A stretch of DNA of 64,000 bases from contig NZ_CP121682.1 of NCBI RefSeq assembly GCF_029760955.1, positions 1,860,001 to 1,924,000 of the forward strand. The letters are read 5' to 3'. The notes under the pieces were generated by a model, which was not told the DNA's origin, did not search any database, and saw nothing but the letters and a program-made list of their open reading frames with translations. Shown here in pieces: positions 9,258 through 17,648 of the stretch. Both the position numbers and the translations under genes were made by a program. Source of the stretch: Streptomyces cathayae. Lineage in GTDB: Bacteria; Actinomycetota; Actinomycetes; Streptomycetales; Streptomycetaceae. Within the stretch, counting starts at the first letter, position 1. The number at the start of each line of letters is the position of its first letter.

Positions 9258-10139
9258 TCACGACGACTTGCGGAACCGTTCCACCAGCCCCCGCCCGATG
9301 GGCGGCGTCAGCCGCTGGTCCGGGACCGGCACGCCGAGTGCCGCGGCGAGTTCGGGGCCGTGGACGTCCACCACCGCCTCGACCAGTTCGGCGAGCGTGT
9401 CGAATGCCGCCCGGGTCCGCCGCCAAGCCGTCACCCCGATCACCACGCCGACGGCCACGGCCGGCCACCACAACAGACCGAGCAGCGCGTACAGAACCCC
9501 CCATCCGGCCAGCAGCGTCGTGGCGGCCAGCCGCTCGCGGGCCGCTTGCACGGCCGTACGGGAGGAATCCGGGAGCACCAGCCACAGCCGGGGCCAGGAG
9601 ACGGTGAGGTCGAGCCCGTACTCCTGCCAGATCCGGGCGTCGGCGGCCCGCAGCCGGTCGGCCATCCAGGTGGGGGCCGAGGGCCGCTGGAGTCCGATCC
9701 GGTTGCGGCGGGCCGTACGGGCGTCCAGCTCGGCGCCGGTGGTGCCCTCCCGGAGCCGGTCGGCGGCGTCCCAGGCGCGGGCCCGCCGGTCGGTCAGGGG
9801 GCGAGCGAGCCGTTCCGCCCAGTCGGGCCACGGCCCCGCCCACAACCGGTCCACCACCGCTCCGGCGGCCTGCGCCGCGAGGCCGGACGCACCCGCGGCG
9901 AGCAGGACGGCGGTCAGCAGGAGGGCTACGGACAGCCATGAGGACGCGGACGGCGTCGCGACCGCCCCGGTGATCGGCGCCACCGCGCGCCGCGCCGCCC
10001 GCCCGGCCTCGTCCAGCCGTGCCCCACCGAGCGCGGCGGCCGACAGCGCCGCGCCGAGATACAGCAGGCCGGGCAGGACCAGGAGTGCCACCAGCCGTTC
10101 GGCGAGCCGGCGGCCCAGTTCCGACAGGACGCCGTTCAT
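9258..10139 (-). CDS. Membrane protein linked to CHAT locus
   Basis: A 293-residue protein of unknown function. It has hydrophobic segments near residues 14-36 and 66-92, and a hairpin of two further membrane segments at about 220-250 (GWGVLYALLGLLWWPAVAVGVVIGV). Between them is a charged, probably cytoplasmic region of about 120 residues rich in Arg and Asp. The C-terminus is soluble. Its ATG overlaps the stop of the upstream gene (10136-10139, ATGA), so the two are probably translated together. The pair points away from the CHAT protease pair, sharing the 80-base promoter region between them, which suggests a common function. Confidence 0.65.
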   Translation of the reverse strand: MNGVLSELGRRLAERLVALLVLPGLLYLGAALSAAALGGARLDEAGRAARRAVAPITGAVATPSASSWLSVALLLTAVLLAAGASGLAAQAAGAVVDRLWAGPWPDWAERLARPLTDRRARAWDAADRLREGTTGAELDARTARRNRIGLQRPSAPTWMADRLRAADARIWQEYGLDLTVSWPRLWLVLPDSSRTAVQAARERLAATTLLAGWGVLYALLGLLWWPAVAVGVVIGVTAWRRTRAAFDTLAELVEAVVDVHGPELAAALGVPVPDQRLTPPIGRGLVERFRKSS

Positions 10140-10498
10140 CGCCCGTCCGGCACGAACCGCAGCGCCTCGCCGTACACGTGGCAGACGGGCAGTTCGTCCC
10201 CGGGGCGTCGCTCGTCGACCCGCAGACAGCTACGGCGCGGGCAGAGGTACGAACCTGTCACCACATGCGGGGCACTGCGCACCGGCGCCGTCGTGGCCCC
10301 TGCGTCCCGGCCGGCGAGGGGGCCGGTGTCTTCGTCCACCGCGATCCCGAGCTGCCGCAGCAGCGGAGCCACCGGCTCGCCCTCGCGCAGCGCGTGCTCG
10401 GCCCGGTCGAGCAACGCGAGCTGCCGGGGCGTGCGGCGCAGCGCCGCACGCAGTTCGGGCAACTCGGCGCAGAATCGCCCCAGTTCGTCCGCCACCAT
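10136..10498 (-). CDS. Small protein with cysteine-containing C-terminus
   Basis: A 120-residue protein that I do not recognise. The N-terminal 70 residues are predicted helical (LGRFCAELPELRAALRRTPRQLALLDRAEHALREG). The C-terminal part has YLCPRRSCLRVDE followed by ELPVCHVYG, a C-x4-C...C-H pattern that could hold a zinc ion. It is the first gene of a two-gene operon with the membrane protein (4-base overlap) and is divergent from the CHAT operon. Family resemblance is to short conserved proteins found beside CHAT or effector genes in Streptomyces, but this is from memory and weak. Confidence 0.55.
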   Translation of the reverse strand: MVADELGRFCAELPELRAALRRTPRQLALLDRAEHALREGEPVAPLLRQLGIAVDEDTGPLAGRDAGATTAPVRSAPHVVTGSYLCPRRSCLRVDERRPGDELPVCHVYGEALRFVPDGR

Positions 10499-10579
10499 CA
10501 GTCGTGTCCCCGCCCACTCGCACCACGCTGTGTATCTGAAGCCTGTTCAGAAAGTAAGTACGATCGTACCCTTGGGCCC
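10499..10579. promoter_or_regulatory. Shared divergent promoter region of the CHAT locus
   Basis: The 81 bases between the two divergent operons. It is less GC-rich than the flanks and contains TGTTCAGAAAGTAAGTACGATCGTACC, including the palindrome GTACGATCGTAC at about 10558-10569, directly before the ATG at 10580. The palindrome may be an operator; no consensus promoter boxes are clear. Confidence 0.4.
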
Positions 10580-11530
10580 ATGGCGCTCTTCCGGAAATCC
10601 AGGGACAGCCGGCCCTCCGCCCCGTCATGGTGTGCCTGGTTCGGTCCCGGAGAGTGGGCCGTCTTCCAGGAACTGGTCCGTGAGCGCCTCGTACCCGACT
10701 ACGCCGGACAACAAGCCCTCTCCCGGAGCCTGCCGGGAGGTCCGGCCGTGGAGGTGGACCTCGCGCACCTGGCCGAAGCACTGCGGGACCAGCCGCGCGA
10801 GCGGTGGTCCACGGCGATGACGGAGTACGAGCTCTGGTGGCAGGACCGGGCGCGTGAGGCGGAGGCCCTGGCGGCGCTGCCCTTCGAGCGGGCCCGGGGT
10901 GCGCTGCTGCCCGCGGTGCGCCTCGTGCAGGAGTCCGACCGCCCGGACGAGATGACGCGCGCCCTCGGCGACCGTCTGCTCGCGGAGGTCCAGCTCATCG
11001 GCGAGCGCTCGGTCCTGACCGTCGGCACCGAGCAGACCCGTCACTGGGACGTGTCCCCCGCCGATGTGTGGTCGCTCGCGTTGGCCAACCTCCGGCGCCA
11101 GCCGTGCGAGGTACACGACATGGGTCCCGAGGGTTCCCCGGTCCTCGTGGTGCTCGGCAGTGGCGAGCACACGGCCGCGCATCTCCTGCGGCTGGACGAA
11201 CTGGTCGCCCGCCCGGCGCCGTACGGCGTCCTGGTGGTGGCGCCGCGCACCGACACCCTGGCGTTCTGGGTCGTGACCGGCATGAACGTCGTCACGGCCG
11301 GCCCGGCCCTGCAGAAGTTCGGCGCCGGTCTCCGCGACCACGCCGAGCCGGAACAGCGGCTGAGCGACGAACTGTACTGGTGGTCCGACGGCCTGCTGGA
11401 GCACATCGTCCTACCGGACCTGGAGGCCGGCACGGCGCGCGGCCTGGGCACCCCGGGCCGGCCGCACACGATCCAGGCAACCCCGCGGTTCCTCGACATG
11501 CTCCACCGCCTGACCCCGCCCCAGCAGTGA
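10580..11530 (+). CDS. DUF1444-like protein coupled to CHAT protease
   Basis: A 316-residue soluble protein. The segment TRHWDVSPADVWSLALANLRR, followed by the strand pattern VLVVLGSGEHTAAHLLRLDEL, resembles DUF1444 (YtpQ-like) proteins of Firmicutes; the match is by eye and not certain. There is no signal peptide or membrane segment. Start at the ATG 10580. The stop overlaps the GTG of the CHAT gene (GTGA, 11527-11530), so the products are made in a fixed ratio and probably act together. It could be a substrate, inhibitor or recognition partner of the protease; the sequence does not say which. Confidence 0.6.
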   Translation: MALFRKSRDSRPSAPSWCAWFGPGEWAVFQELVRERLVPDYAGQQALSRSLPGGPAVEVDLAHLAEALRDQPRERWSTAMTEYELWWQDRAREAEALAALPFERARGALLPAVRLVQESDRPDEMTRALGDRLLAEVQLIGERSVLTVGTEQTRHWDVSPADVWSLALANLRRQPCEVHDMGPEGSPVLVVLGSGEHTAAHLLRLDELVARPAPYGVLVVAPRTDTLAFWVVTGMNVVTAGPALQKFGAGLRDHAEPEQRLSDELYWWSDGLLEHIVLPDLEAGTARGLGTPGRPHTIQATPRFLDMLHRLTPPQQ

Positions 11531-14500
11531 CGCGGGACAAGCGGGCGGCGTTGTCCGCCGTACGGAACCGCCTCGACGCCTTCCTGCGCACCGGCGACGA
11601 CGAACTGCTGCTCAGCCCGGACGCCACCAGCGAGGGCACCCGTCTGGTCATCGTGGGGCTGGAGAACCGCTTCGGACGGCCCGATCCTGCCGCCTTCCTG
11701 GCGTTGGGCCTGCTGCGCTGGCACACCCACCTCGCGCTGCTGAGACGCGGCAGGGGCGAATGCGCTGATTCCGTCTACGAGAACGCGCTGTCCCTCCTCG
11801 CCGTCGCCCACCGGCACCGCATGAGGGACATCCCCGGGCCAGTGGCCGAGCTGTTCCGTCGTACGGCCGCGGTACGGCGTGACCCGCAGGGCGCCCTGCT
11901 CCTGGCCTCGCGGCGGCTGATGGCCATGGCATCGGCCTCGCTCTCCGACCGGGAGCAGGACGACCTGCCGGACGACCACCGGTCTCCGCCGGGCACCACG
12001 GGCCTCACCGTGGACGACCTGATCGACACTCTCCACCACGTACTGGCGGTCAGCACCGCCTACACCGACACCCACTGCGCTGCCGGCACCATCCTGAACA
12101 CCGCGCTGCTCCTGCGCGGCCACCGCGCCGACCTCGACAGGGCCATCGGCAGACTGCGCCGGACCGTCTCGGACCCGAACACCCCGCCCGACAACCGCGT
12201 GGGGGTCCGCCGGATCCTGGGCGAGGCCCTGTACCTGCGCGGTAAGCGGACGGACGACCCGGACGAGCTGGACGAGGCCATCACCCTGCTGCGGGAGGGC
12301 GTCGACAGCGTGCCCGGCGACCACCCCAGCCTGCCCGCCCGCTGGGCCCTGCTCGCCGACGCCCGCTACGCCCGGCATCTGGCCGCTCCGGACGCGGGCA
12401 CGCTGGGCGAGGCGATCACGGCCGTACGGACCGCGATCCGGGTCGGCCAAGCGCTGGGCCACCACCCCCGCGTCGGGCATCTGACCCGGCTGAGCAGCAT
12501 GCTGAACCAGCGTCACCAGTCCGTGTCCGACGCCGATTCCCTGCACGAGTCCGTGGCGCACGCCCGCGAGGCCATGGCCCTGGCCGAGGGCGATCCGCTG
12601 CTGCTGTCCGACGCCCGGCCGGCCCTCGCCCACGCCCTGCTCGCCCGGCATCAGTACGAGGGCTGGCTGGGCGACGTCCTCGACGCGGTGGAACTCCTCC
12701 GCGAACAGGCCGCTGCCGCGGGCGCACCACCGCCCTCGCGCGAGAAGGACCCCCGACGGGACCTCGCCGTGGCACTCGTCATGGCGTACCGGGCGGATCT
12801 CGATCTGCACAGAGACCATCCGGGCGGTGCCGCGACCGTCGATCCGTCGTGGCTGCGGGAGGCGATCGGCCTGTTGCGGCAGGTGCTGGCGGAACAGGAC
12901 ACCGGTGACCGCGACACCGGTGACCGCGCCGAGACCCTGAACAACCTGGGCACCGCCCTCGCCACCTGGCACGAGCGGCCGGACACGCCCGACGTCCTCG
13001 ACGAGGTCGTCGACGCCTACCGCCGTGCGGTGGCCGAACCGGACCTGCCCACCACGCGGATCGACTCGCTCCACAACCTTGCCCACGCGCTCGCCCAGCG
13101 CTTCCGCGAACGCGGGGACGCCGCCGCGCTGCGCGAGGCGATCGACGTGCTGCGCACCGCGACGTCGACGCCCGGCGCGACGAGCATGCAGCGCATCACG
13201 GGCTCGGCCCAGTGGGCGGAGTGGGCGGCCTCGACCGGGGACTGGCCGACGGCCGTGGACGGTTATCGCGCGGCCATCGGCCGACTGCCGGAGCTTGTCC
13301 CGGCCCATCTGCGCCGCGCCGACCAGGAACGGCTGCTGGCCGGGCGGTTCCGGCTGGCCGGCGACGCCGCGGCGGCCGCGCTGGAGGCGGGGCAGCCGGA
13401 CACGGCACTGGAAATGCTGGAGCACGGACGTTCCCTACTGCTCTCCGCCACCCTCGACGCCGACCGCGAACTCACCGAACTCCATTCGGCGGCACCCGCA
13501 TGGGCAGCCGAACTGACGGCGGTGCGGCAGGCACTGAGCGAGCCCGACCCCGATCCGGACCGCCGGCACGCGCTGGGACTGCGCATGGAGCGGACCCTGC
13601 GCGAGATCCGCCGTCGGCCCGGGTTCGAGGACTTCCTCGCCGTCCCACGGGCCGATCGGCTGCGGGCCCGCGCCGCGCGGCTGGGCCCCGTGGTCACCGT
13701 GAACGTGAGCCGGTACCGCTGCGACGCCCTGCTGCTGAAGGGCGGCAGCCTGCGCGTGGTGCCGCTGCCCGATCTGGAGCCCGGTGAACTCGACCGGCGG
13801 ACCGCGGAGTTCGCCACGGCGGTGACCACTGCGGAGAATCCGCACGCCGGGCTGGTGCAACGCCTTGAGGCCCAGGCCACCGTGCGGGAGACGCTCGGCT
13901 GGCTCTGGGACGCGGTGGCGGAGCCCGTACTGCGGAACCTCGGGCACACCGGCCCGCCCCCGGACGGCGGGCCATGGCCGCGGGTGTGGTGGTCGCCGAC
14001 GGGTGCGCTGAACGCCCTTCCCCTGCACGCGGCCGGGCACTGGGCGGACGAAGAGACGCGGTCCGGCGACACGGTGCTGGACCGGGTCGTCTCGTCGTAC
14101 ACCCCCACGATCCGCGCGCTGCCGACGGACCCCGACCACCGGATGAGCCGGGCGGACGGCCCGCCCTTGGTCGTGGCCGTACCCGACACCCCGGGACACA
14201 TGCCGCTGCCCGCCGCCCTGGCCGAAGCCGTCGCGATCGGCTCCGCTCCGGGAGCGCGGCTCCTGCTGGGTCCACGGGCCACACGGGCCGCCGTGACCGA
14301 GGCACTGTCGTCCAGCCTCTGGGCGCACTTCGCGTGCCACGCGCACCACGATCCGACCAACCCGTCGGGTAGTCACCTGGTCCTGTACGACCAGCCGTTG
14401 ATGGTCGCCGACCTGCACCGGCTGCGGGCCTCGCGCGCCGGCCTCGCCTATCTGTCGGCCTGCTCGACGGCCCGCAGCGCGGGCGAGTTCACCGGCGAGT

Positions 14501-14724
14501 CCCTGCATCTCGGCTCGGCGTTCCGGCTCGTCGGGTTCCGTGACGTGATCGCCACCCTGTGGCAGGTCCACGACCGAACGGCGGCGGACCTGGCACGCGC
14601 CTTCTACGCCGGATACAGGACCGGGGGCGCGGCCCTCGCCCTCCACCGGGCGGTCCGTGCGGTCCGCGACGCCGATCCGCTGCTCCCGACCCGTTGGGCG
14701 GCCCACATCCACACAGGGCCGTGA
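11527..14724 (+). CDS. CHAT-domain caspase-like protease with TPR-like repeats
   Basis: A 1,065-residue protein. Residues of about 60-720 form helical repeats of the TPR type (for example LDEAITLLREGVDSVPGDHPSLPARWALLADAR as one unit). The C-terminal 300 residues are a CHAT domain: PRVWWSPTGALNALPLHAAG, then catalytic His938 in HFACHAHHD and catalytic Cys979 in YLSACSTARS, followed by FRLVGFRDVIATLWQVHD, all hallmark strings. CHAT proteases are relatives of caspases and separase and act in several prokaryotic defence and cell-death pathways, including Craspase of type III-E CRISPR. GTG start is coupled to the preceding gene. Both catalytic residues are intact. Confidence 0.9.
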   Translation: MTRDKRAALSAVRNRLDAFLRTGDDELLLSPDATSEGTRLVIVGLENRFGRPDPAAFLALGLLRWHTHLALLRRGRGECADSVYENALSLLAVAHRHRMRDIPGPVAELFRRTAAVRRDPQGALLLASRRLMAMASASLSDREQDDLPDDHRSPPGTTGLTVDDLIDTLHHVLAVSTAYTDTHCAAGTILNTALLLRGHRADLDRAIGRLRRTVSDPNTPPDNRVGVRRILGEALYLRGKRTDDPDELDEAITLLREGVDSVPGDHPSLPARWALLADARYARHLAAPDAGTLGEAITAVRTAIRVGQALGHHPRVGHLTRLSSMLNQRHQSVSDADSLHESVAHAREAMALAEGDPLLLSDARPALAHALLARHQYEGWLGDVLDAVELLREQAAAAGAPPPSREKDPRRDLAVALVMAYRADLDLHRDHPGGAATVDPSWLREAIGLLRQVLAEQDTGDRDTGDRAETLNNLGTALATWHERPDTPDVLDEVVDAYRRAVAEPDLPTTRIDSLHNLAHALAQRFRERGDAAALREAIDVLRTATSTPGATSMQRITGSAQWAEWAASTGDWPTAVDGYRAAIGRLPELVPAHLRRADQERLLAGRFRLAGDAAAAALEAGQPDTALEMLEHGRSLLLSATLDADRELTELHSAAPAWAAELTAVRQALSEPDPDPDRRHALGLRMERTLREIRRRPGFEDFLAVPRADRLRARAARLGPVVTVNVSRYRCDALLLKGGSLRVVPLPDLEPGELDRRTAEFATAVTTAENPHAGLVQRLEAQATVRETLGWLWDAVAEPVLRNLGHTGPPPDGGPWPRVWWSPTGALNALPLHAAGHWADEETRSGDTVLDRVVSSYTPTIRALPTDPDHRMSRADGPPLVVAVPDTPGHMPLPAALAEAVAIGSAPGARLLLGPRATRAAVTEALSSSLWAHFACHAHHDPTNPSGSHLVLYDQPLMVADLHRLRASRAGLAYLSACSTARSAGEFTGESLHLGSAFRLVGFRDVIATLWQVHDRTAADLARAFYAGYRTGGAALALHRAVRAVRDADPLLPTRWAAHIHTGP

Positions 14725-14815
14725 ACAGCTTCCTTCTCCGGGCTCGCCGTCCCACGCCGCTGATCACTCGGTCCGCTGAGATCCACGGGACTACCGGTCA
14801 CCGAACATCAAGGGC

Positions 14816-14940
14816 GTGGGCGGGGTCCGCTACGTGGCGGAGCGGACTTTCGCCCTGCTCCACCACTTCGAACGCCCCGCGCCGTCCGCCGGGAACGCGC
14901 ACCGAACTCACCCACTTCGCTCGATGAGCATGTGCAGAGC
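14816..14940 (+). pseudogene. IS5-family transposase C-terminal fragment
   Basis: The frame reads VRYVAERTFALLHHFERPAP, the conserved region around the third acidic residue of IS5-family (IS427/IS1470-like) transposases, usually VRYVVERTFAWLHQFKRL. The sequence then loses the family pattern after about 25 codons, and nothing before 14813 resembles a transposase. No inverted repeats were identified. It is a small relic; a separate N-terminal IS5 fragment lies at 32.9 kb. Confidence 0.6.
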
Positions 14941-14978
14941 ACCGGACAGGGGATGTTCCCCACCTGGTTCCACGGGGA

Positions 14979-15251
14979 GTGGTCGCCGGTATCGATGGAG
15001 CCTTCGGCCCGGTCGCGCAACCACCTCTCCCCCGCGCCCCCGAAGTCCGTGAGGCCGGTGAGGCCGGTGAGGCCGGTGAGGCCGGTGAGGCCGGTGAGGC
15101 AGCGTGCGGCCTGCCGTTCACGGCCGACGTGGTCATCGGCGAGGAGCGGATGACCGCCGAGGAGTTCACCGGCGAGGTCGACTGCATGCTCCCCGAACCG
15201 CCGACCCCGCAGGGGGTCATCCCGGCACCGGACAGAAGGGCATCGGCCTGA
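14979..15251 (+). CDS. Small hypothetical protein with Glu-Ala-Gly repeat
   Basis: A possible 90-residue protein. A 9-base tandem repeat encodes five copies of Gly-Glu-Ala in the middle, and the C-terminal 45 residues (FTADVVIGEERMTAEEFTGE) use codons with G or C at the third position as real Streptomyces genes do. No family is recognised. Start is uncertain (GTG at 14979) and it lies beside an IS relic, so it may be the tail of a broken gene. On the opposite strand the same repeat would read Pro-Ala-Ser. Confidence 0.35.
   Translation: MVAGIDGAFGPVAQPPLPRAPEVREAGEAGEAGEAGEAGEAACGLPFTADVVIGEERMTAEEFTGEVDCMLPEPPTPQGVIPAPDRRASA
15049..15102 (+). repeat. 9-bp tandem repeat, six units
   Basis: Unit GTGAGGCCG repeated five times exactly (15049-15093) with a sixth copy differing at one base (GTGAGGCAG, 15094-15102). 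The unit is a multiple of three, so copy-number change would not break a reading frame. Confidence 0.95.
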
Positions 15252-15453
15252 GGTGCCGCGCCCCCGACCTGATGGCGCACCGCTGGGACCGGAGGGCTCG
15301 CAGTTGCCGACCGGAGCCCTGCGGCATCGTCCGTCCGGCGGGCCCCGAGCCCCCGTTCACGGTTTCCTTCGGTGCTGTGCCGCGACCTCCCCGAGCAACT
15401 GTGCCCGAGGCCGGCTCGGGCAGGGCGAGCGCTTCGAGGAGCCGGGACGGATC

Positions 15454-15849
15454 TCAAGGGGTCTGCTGCGGTGCTGCGGCGGTGTCGGGTCGGTCTTCCG
15501 GACTGCGGGGAGCCGGGCCGTTCCCGGGCGGGCCCGGCTTGGACAGTCTGAGTCCGGCGATGCATCCGATGATGCCGGCCAGGAACAGCACTTTGAGCAC
15601 GCTCGCCTCCTCGGTGCCGGTGGCCATGGCCCAGGTGACGGTGAGTGCGGCGCCGGTGCCGGTCCACACGGCGTAGGCGACGCCGATGGGGATGTGCTTC
15701 GCGGCGCGCGACAAGCCGATCATGCTCAGGACCACCGCGATGAAGAACACCACGCTCGCGACGGGCTCGGACAAACCGTCGCTGGCGCCGAGCGCGGTGG
15801 CCCAGACGGCCTCCAGCACCGCACTGACGAAGAGGATCACCCAGGGCAT
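15454..15849 (-). CDS. SMR-family multidrug exporter, subunit 2
   Basis: A 131-residue small multidrug resistance protein: four membrane helices with the essential Glu13 in the first (AVLEAVWATALG), the AYAVWTGTGAALT signature in the third, and LAGIIGCIAGLRLS in the fourth. The usual length is 105 to 110; the extra 25 residues are a Pro-rich C-terminal tail. It follows its partner with no gap (stop codon of the first directly before this ATG). Paired SMR genes such as EbrAB or YkkCD form heterodimers with the two subunits in opposite membrane orientation. It would export cationic or guanidinium-type compounds by proton exchange. Confidence 0.88.
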   Translation of the reverse strand: MPWVILFVSAVLEAVWATALGASDGLSEPVASVVFFIAVVLSMIGLSRAAKHIPIGVAYAVWTGTGAALTVTWAMATGTEEASVLKVLFLAGIIGCIAGLRLSKPGPPGNGPAPRSPEDRPDTAAAPQQTP

Positions 15850-16164
15850 TCAGCTCACCGCCTTCAGTCCGACGACGCAGCCGATCAGGCCGGCCAGCAG
15901 GGTCGCGCGAAGGGGGGTCAGCCTCTCCTGGCCCCGCGCGGCGGCGACCACGACGGTCAAGAGGGCACCGATGCCGACCCACACCGCGTAGGCGGTGCCG
16001 GTGGGCAGCGAGGTCATCGCGTAGGCCAGGCCCACCATGCTCAGCGTCATGGCGACGGCGAAGACGGCGGTCGGCGCGAGCCGCCGGAATCCCTGGGACA
16101 TCCCCAGGGCCGTGGCCCAGACGGCCTCCAGCACAGCGGAGGCGATCAAGACGGTCCAGGCCAT
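15850..16164 (-). CDS. SMR-family multidrug exporter, subunit 1
   Basis: A 104-residue four-helix SMR protein with Glu13 in AVLEAVWATALG and the signature AYAVWVGIGALLT. The ATG at 16164 is chosen over an upstream ATG because it has a GAGAGGA ribosome binding site and gives the standard family length. First gene of a two-gene operon, divergent from a TetR regulator. The two subunits are clearly paralogous but not identical, which fits a heterodimeric (paired) SMR pump. Confidence 0.9.
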   Translation of the reverse strand: MAWTVLIASAVLEAVWATALGMSQGFRRLAPTAVFAVAMTLSMVGLAYAMTSLPTGTAYAVWVGIGALLTVVVAAARGQERLTPLRATLLAGLIGCVVGLKAVS

Positions 16165-16187
16165 GTGCACGTTCCTCTCCACGCTTT

Positions 16188-16236
16188 CGTACGGCTGTAC
16201 CAAAACGACGCTAGCACGTAGTCGTACAGTCGTGCG
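16188..16236. promoter_or_regulatory. Candidate TetR operator between SMR pair and regulator
   Basis: Two related 13-base sites in opposite orientation: CGTACGGCTGTAC at 16188-16200 and, on the other strand, CGCACGACTGTAC (16224-16236), 11 of 13 bases alike. They lie between divergent start codons, where an autoregulating TetR repressor would bind. Confidence 0.55.
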
Positions 16237-16247
16237 ACGATGGTGTC

Positions 16248-16859
16248 ATGCCTCGCGTGATCGACCCTGACGAACGCAACCGCCAGGTTGCGGAAGCGGC
16301 GTGGAGAGTTCTGGTGCGTGACGGCATCCCGGCGCTGTCGGTGCGCAAAGTCGCCGCCGAGGCGGGGTTGCCGCCGAGCTCGCTGCGCTACACCTTCCCG
16401 ACCCAGGCCAGCCTGCGGATCAGGGCGTACGACATGGTGGTCGAACGCCTGGCCGACCGGGTCGCCGCCATCGCGCCGGGTGACGACTGGGCGCGGGCGG
16501 TACTGCTGGAACTGCTGCCCCTGGACGAGTCGCGGCGCCTGGAGATGGAGATCACCGTGGTCCTCGGCACGGCCGCGATGACGGACGACGACCTGCGCGC
16601 GACGCACCACAGGGTGCACCGGATCATCAGGGAGCTGTGCGAACGGGTGGTACGCGTACGGGGCGTGGCCCCGGAGGAGGTCCGGGTCGAGACGCAGCGT
16701 CTGCACGCACTGGTGGACGGGCTTGCTCTGCACATGATCCGACAGGGCGAGGACGAGAACGACGAGGACGACGAGGACACGGACTGGGCAGCCCGGGTGG
16801 TGGACACCCACCTGGCGAAGCTGGAACGAGCCCCGTCGCCTCAGGCGCTGCGACCGTAG
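16248..16859 (+). CDS. TetR-family repressor of the SMR pump
   Basis: A 203-residue regulator. The N-terminal TetR helix-turn-helix is seen as IPALSVRKVAAEAGLPPSSLRYTFPTQASL at residues 24-53. The rest is a helical ligand domain with an unusual acidic run (GEDENDEDDEDTD) near the C-terminus. It is divergent from the paired SMR exporter with candidate operators between them, so it most likely represses the pump until an exported compound binds. The ligand is unknown. Confidence 0.85.
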   Translation: MPRVIDPDERNRQVAEAAWRVLVRDGIPALSVRKVAAEAGLPPSSLRYTFPTQASLRIRAYDMVVERLADRVAAIAPGDDWARAVLLELLPLDESRRLEMEITVVLGTAAMTDDDLRATHHRVHRIIRELCERVVRVRGVAPEEVRVETQRLHALVDGLALHMIRQGEDENDEDDEDTDWAARVVDTHLAKLERAPSPQALRP

Positions 16860-16877
16860 CCCCGGTCGCCGGCCTCC

Positions 16878-16941
16878 GCCCGACCAGACACCGACGGCCT
16901 GCCCGCGGGTTCGCGGGCAGGCCGTCGGTGTCTGGTCGGGC
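16878..16941. terminator. Bidirectional terminator with a 30-bp perfect stem
   Basis: Arms 16878-16907 and 16912-16941 are perfect complements with a GGTT loop. It sits between the convergent ends of the TetR gene (16859) and pcaJ (16959) and so can end transcription from both sides. Confidence 0.9.
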
Positions 16942-16958
16942 GGGCCGTCGGCCCGGGC

Positions 16959-17648
16959 TCACGCCTCGGCGGGGAGCAGGGGGACGTCGAGGCGGTCGGC
17001 GAGTTCGTCCAGGGTGGTGCCGAAGGTCTGGGTGACCCTCAGGCCCTGGGGGGTGACGTCGAACACCGCCTGGTCCGTGTAGACGCGGTCGACGCAGCGC
17101 AGCCCGGTGAGCGGGTAGGTGCACTCGGGCACCAGTTTGGCGGCGCCGGTCTTCGTGAAGAGCGTCATCATCACGTAGACCTTCTTGGCGCCGATCGCCA
17201 GGTCCATGGCGCCGCCGACGGCGGGGATGGCGTCGGGTGCTCCCGTGTGCCAGTTGGCCAGGTCGCCGGTGGCCGAGACCTGGAACGCGCCCATGACGCA
17301 GATGTCCAGGTGGCCGCCGCGCATCATCGCGAACGAGTCGGCGTGGTGGAAGTAGGCGGCTCCCGGCAGTTCGGTCACCGGGATCTTGCCCGCGTTCGTC
17401 AGGTCGGGGTCGATCTCTCCCGCCTTCGCCGCGGGCCCCATGTTGAGCATGCCGTTCTCGGTGTGCAGGACCACCCCGGAGTCGGCGGGCAGGTGGTCGG
17501 CGACGAGGGTCGGCTGCCCGATGCCCAGGTTGACGAAGGCACCCTGGGGGATGTCGCGCGCCACGAGGGCGGCCATCTCGTTCTTGCTCAGCGGGCCCCG
17601 GTCGTTCAGCGGGACCCGGTCGTTCTTGGCTGGGCTGGTCGCGTTCAT
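16959..17648 (-). CDS. pcaJ: 3-oxoacid/3-oxoadipate CoA-transferase subunit B
   Basis: A 229-residue class I CoA-transferase beta subunit. The catalytic glutamate region is seen as HTENGMLNMG, preceded by the family start MAALVARDIPQGAFVNLGIGQPT. It transfers CoA from succinyl-CoA to 3-oxoadipate (or acetoacetate), the penultimate step of aromatic breakdown through the beta-ketoadipate pathway. Its ATG overlaps the stop of the A subunit (ATGA, 17645-17648). Linkage to a PcaF-type thiolase favours the pca over the acetoacetate (scoB) role, though substrate cannot be proved. Confidence 0.85.
   Translation of the reverse strand: MNATSPAKNDRVPLNDRGPLSKNEMAALVARDIPQGAFVNLGIGQPTLVADHLPADSGVVLHTENGMLNMGPAAKAGEIDPDLTNAGKIPVTELPGAAYFHHADSFAMMRGGHLDICVMGAFQVSATGDLANWHTGAPDAIPAVGGAMDLAIGAKKVYVMMTLFTKTGAAKLVPECTYPLTGLRCVDRVYTDQAVFDVTPQGLRVTQTFGTTLDELADRLDVPLLPAEA

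Noticed and set aside
11041..13425. 794-codon minus-strand frame opposite the CHAT gene
   Set aside because: Antisense shadow; no family resemblance and the plus-strand CHAT/TPR protein is certain.
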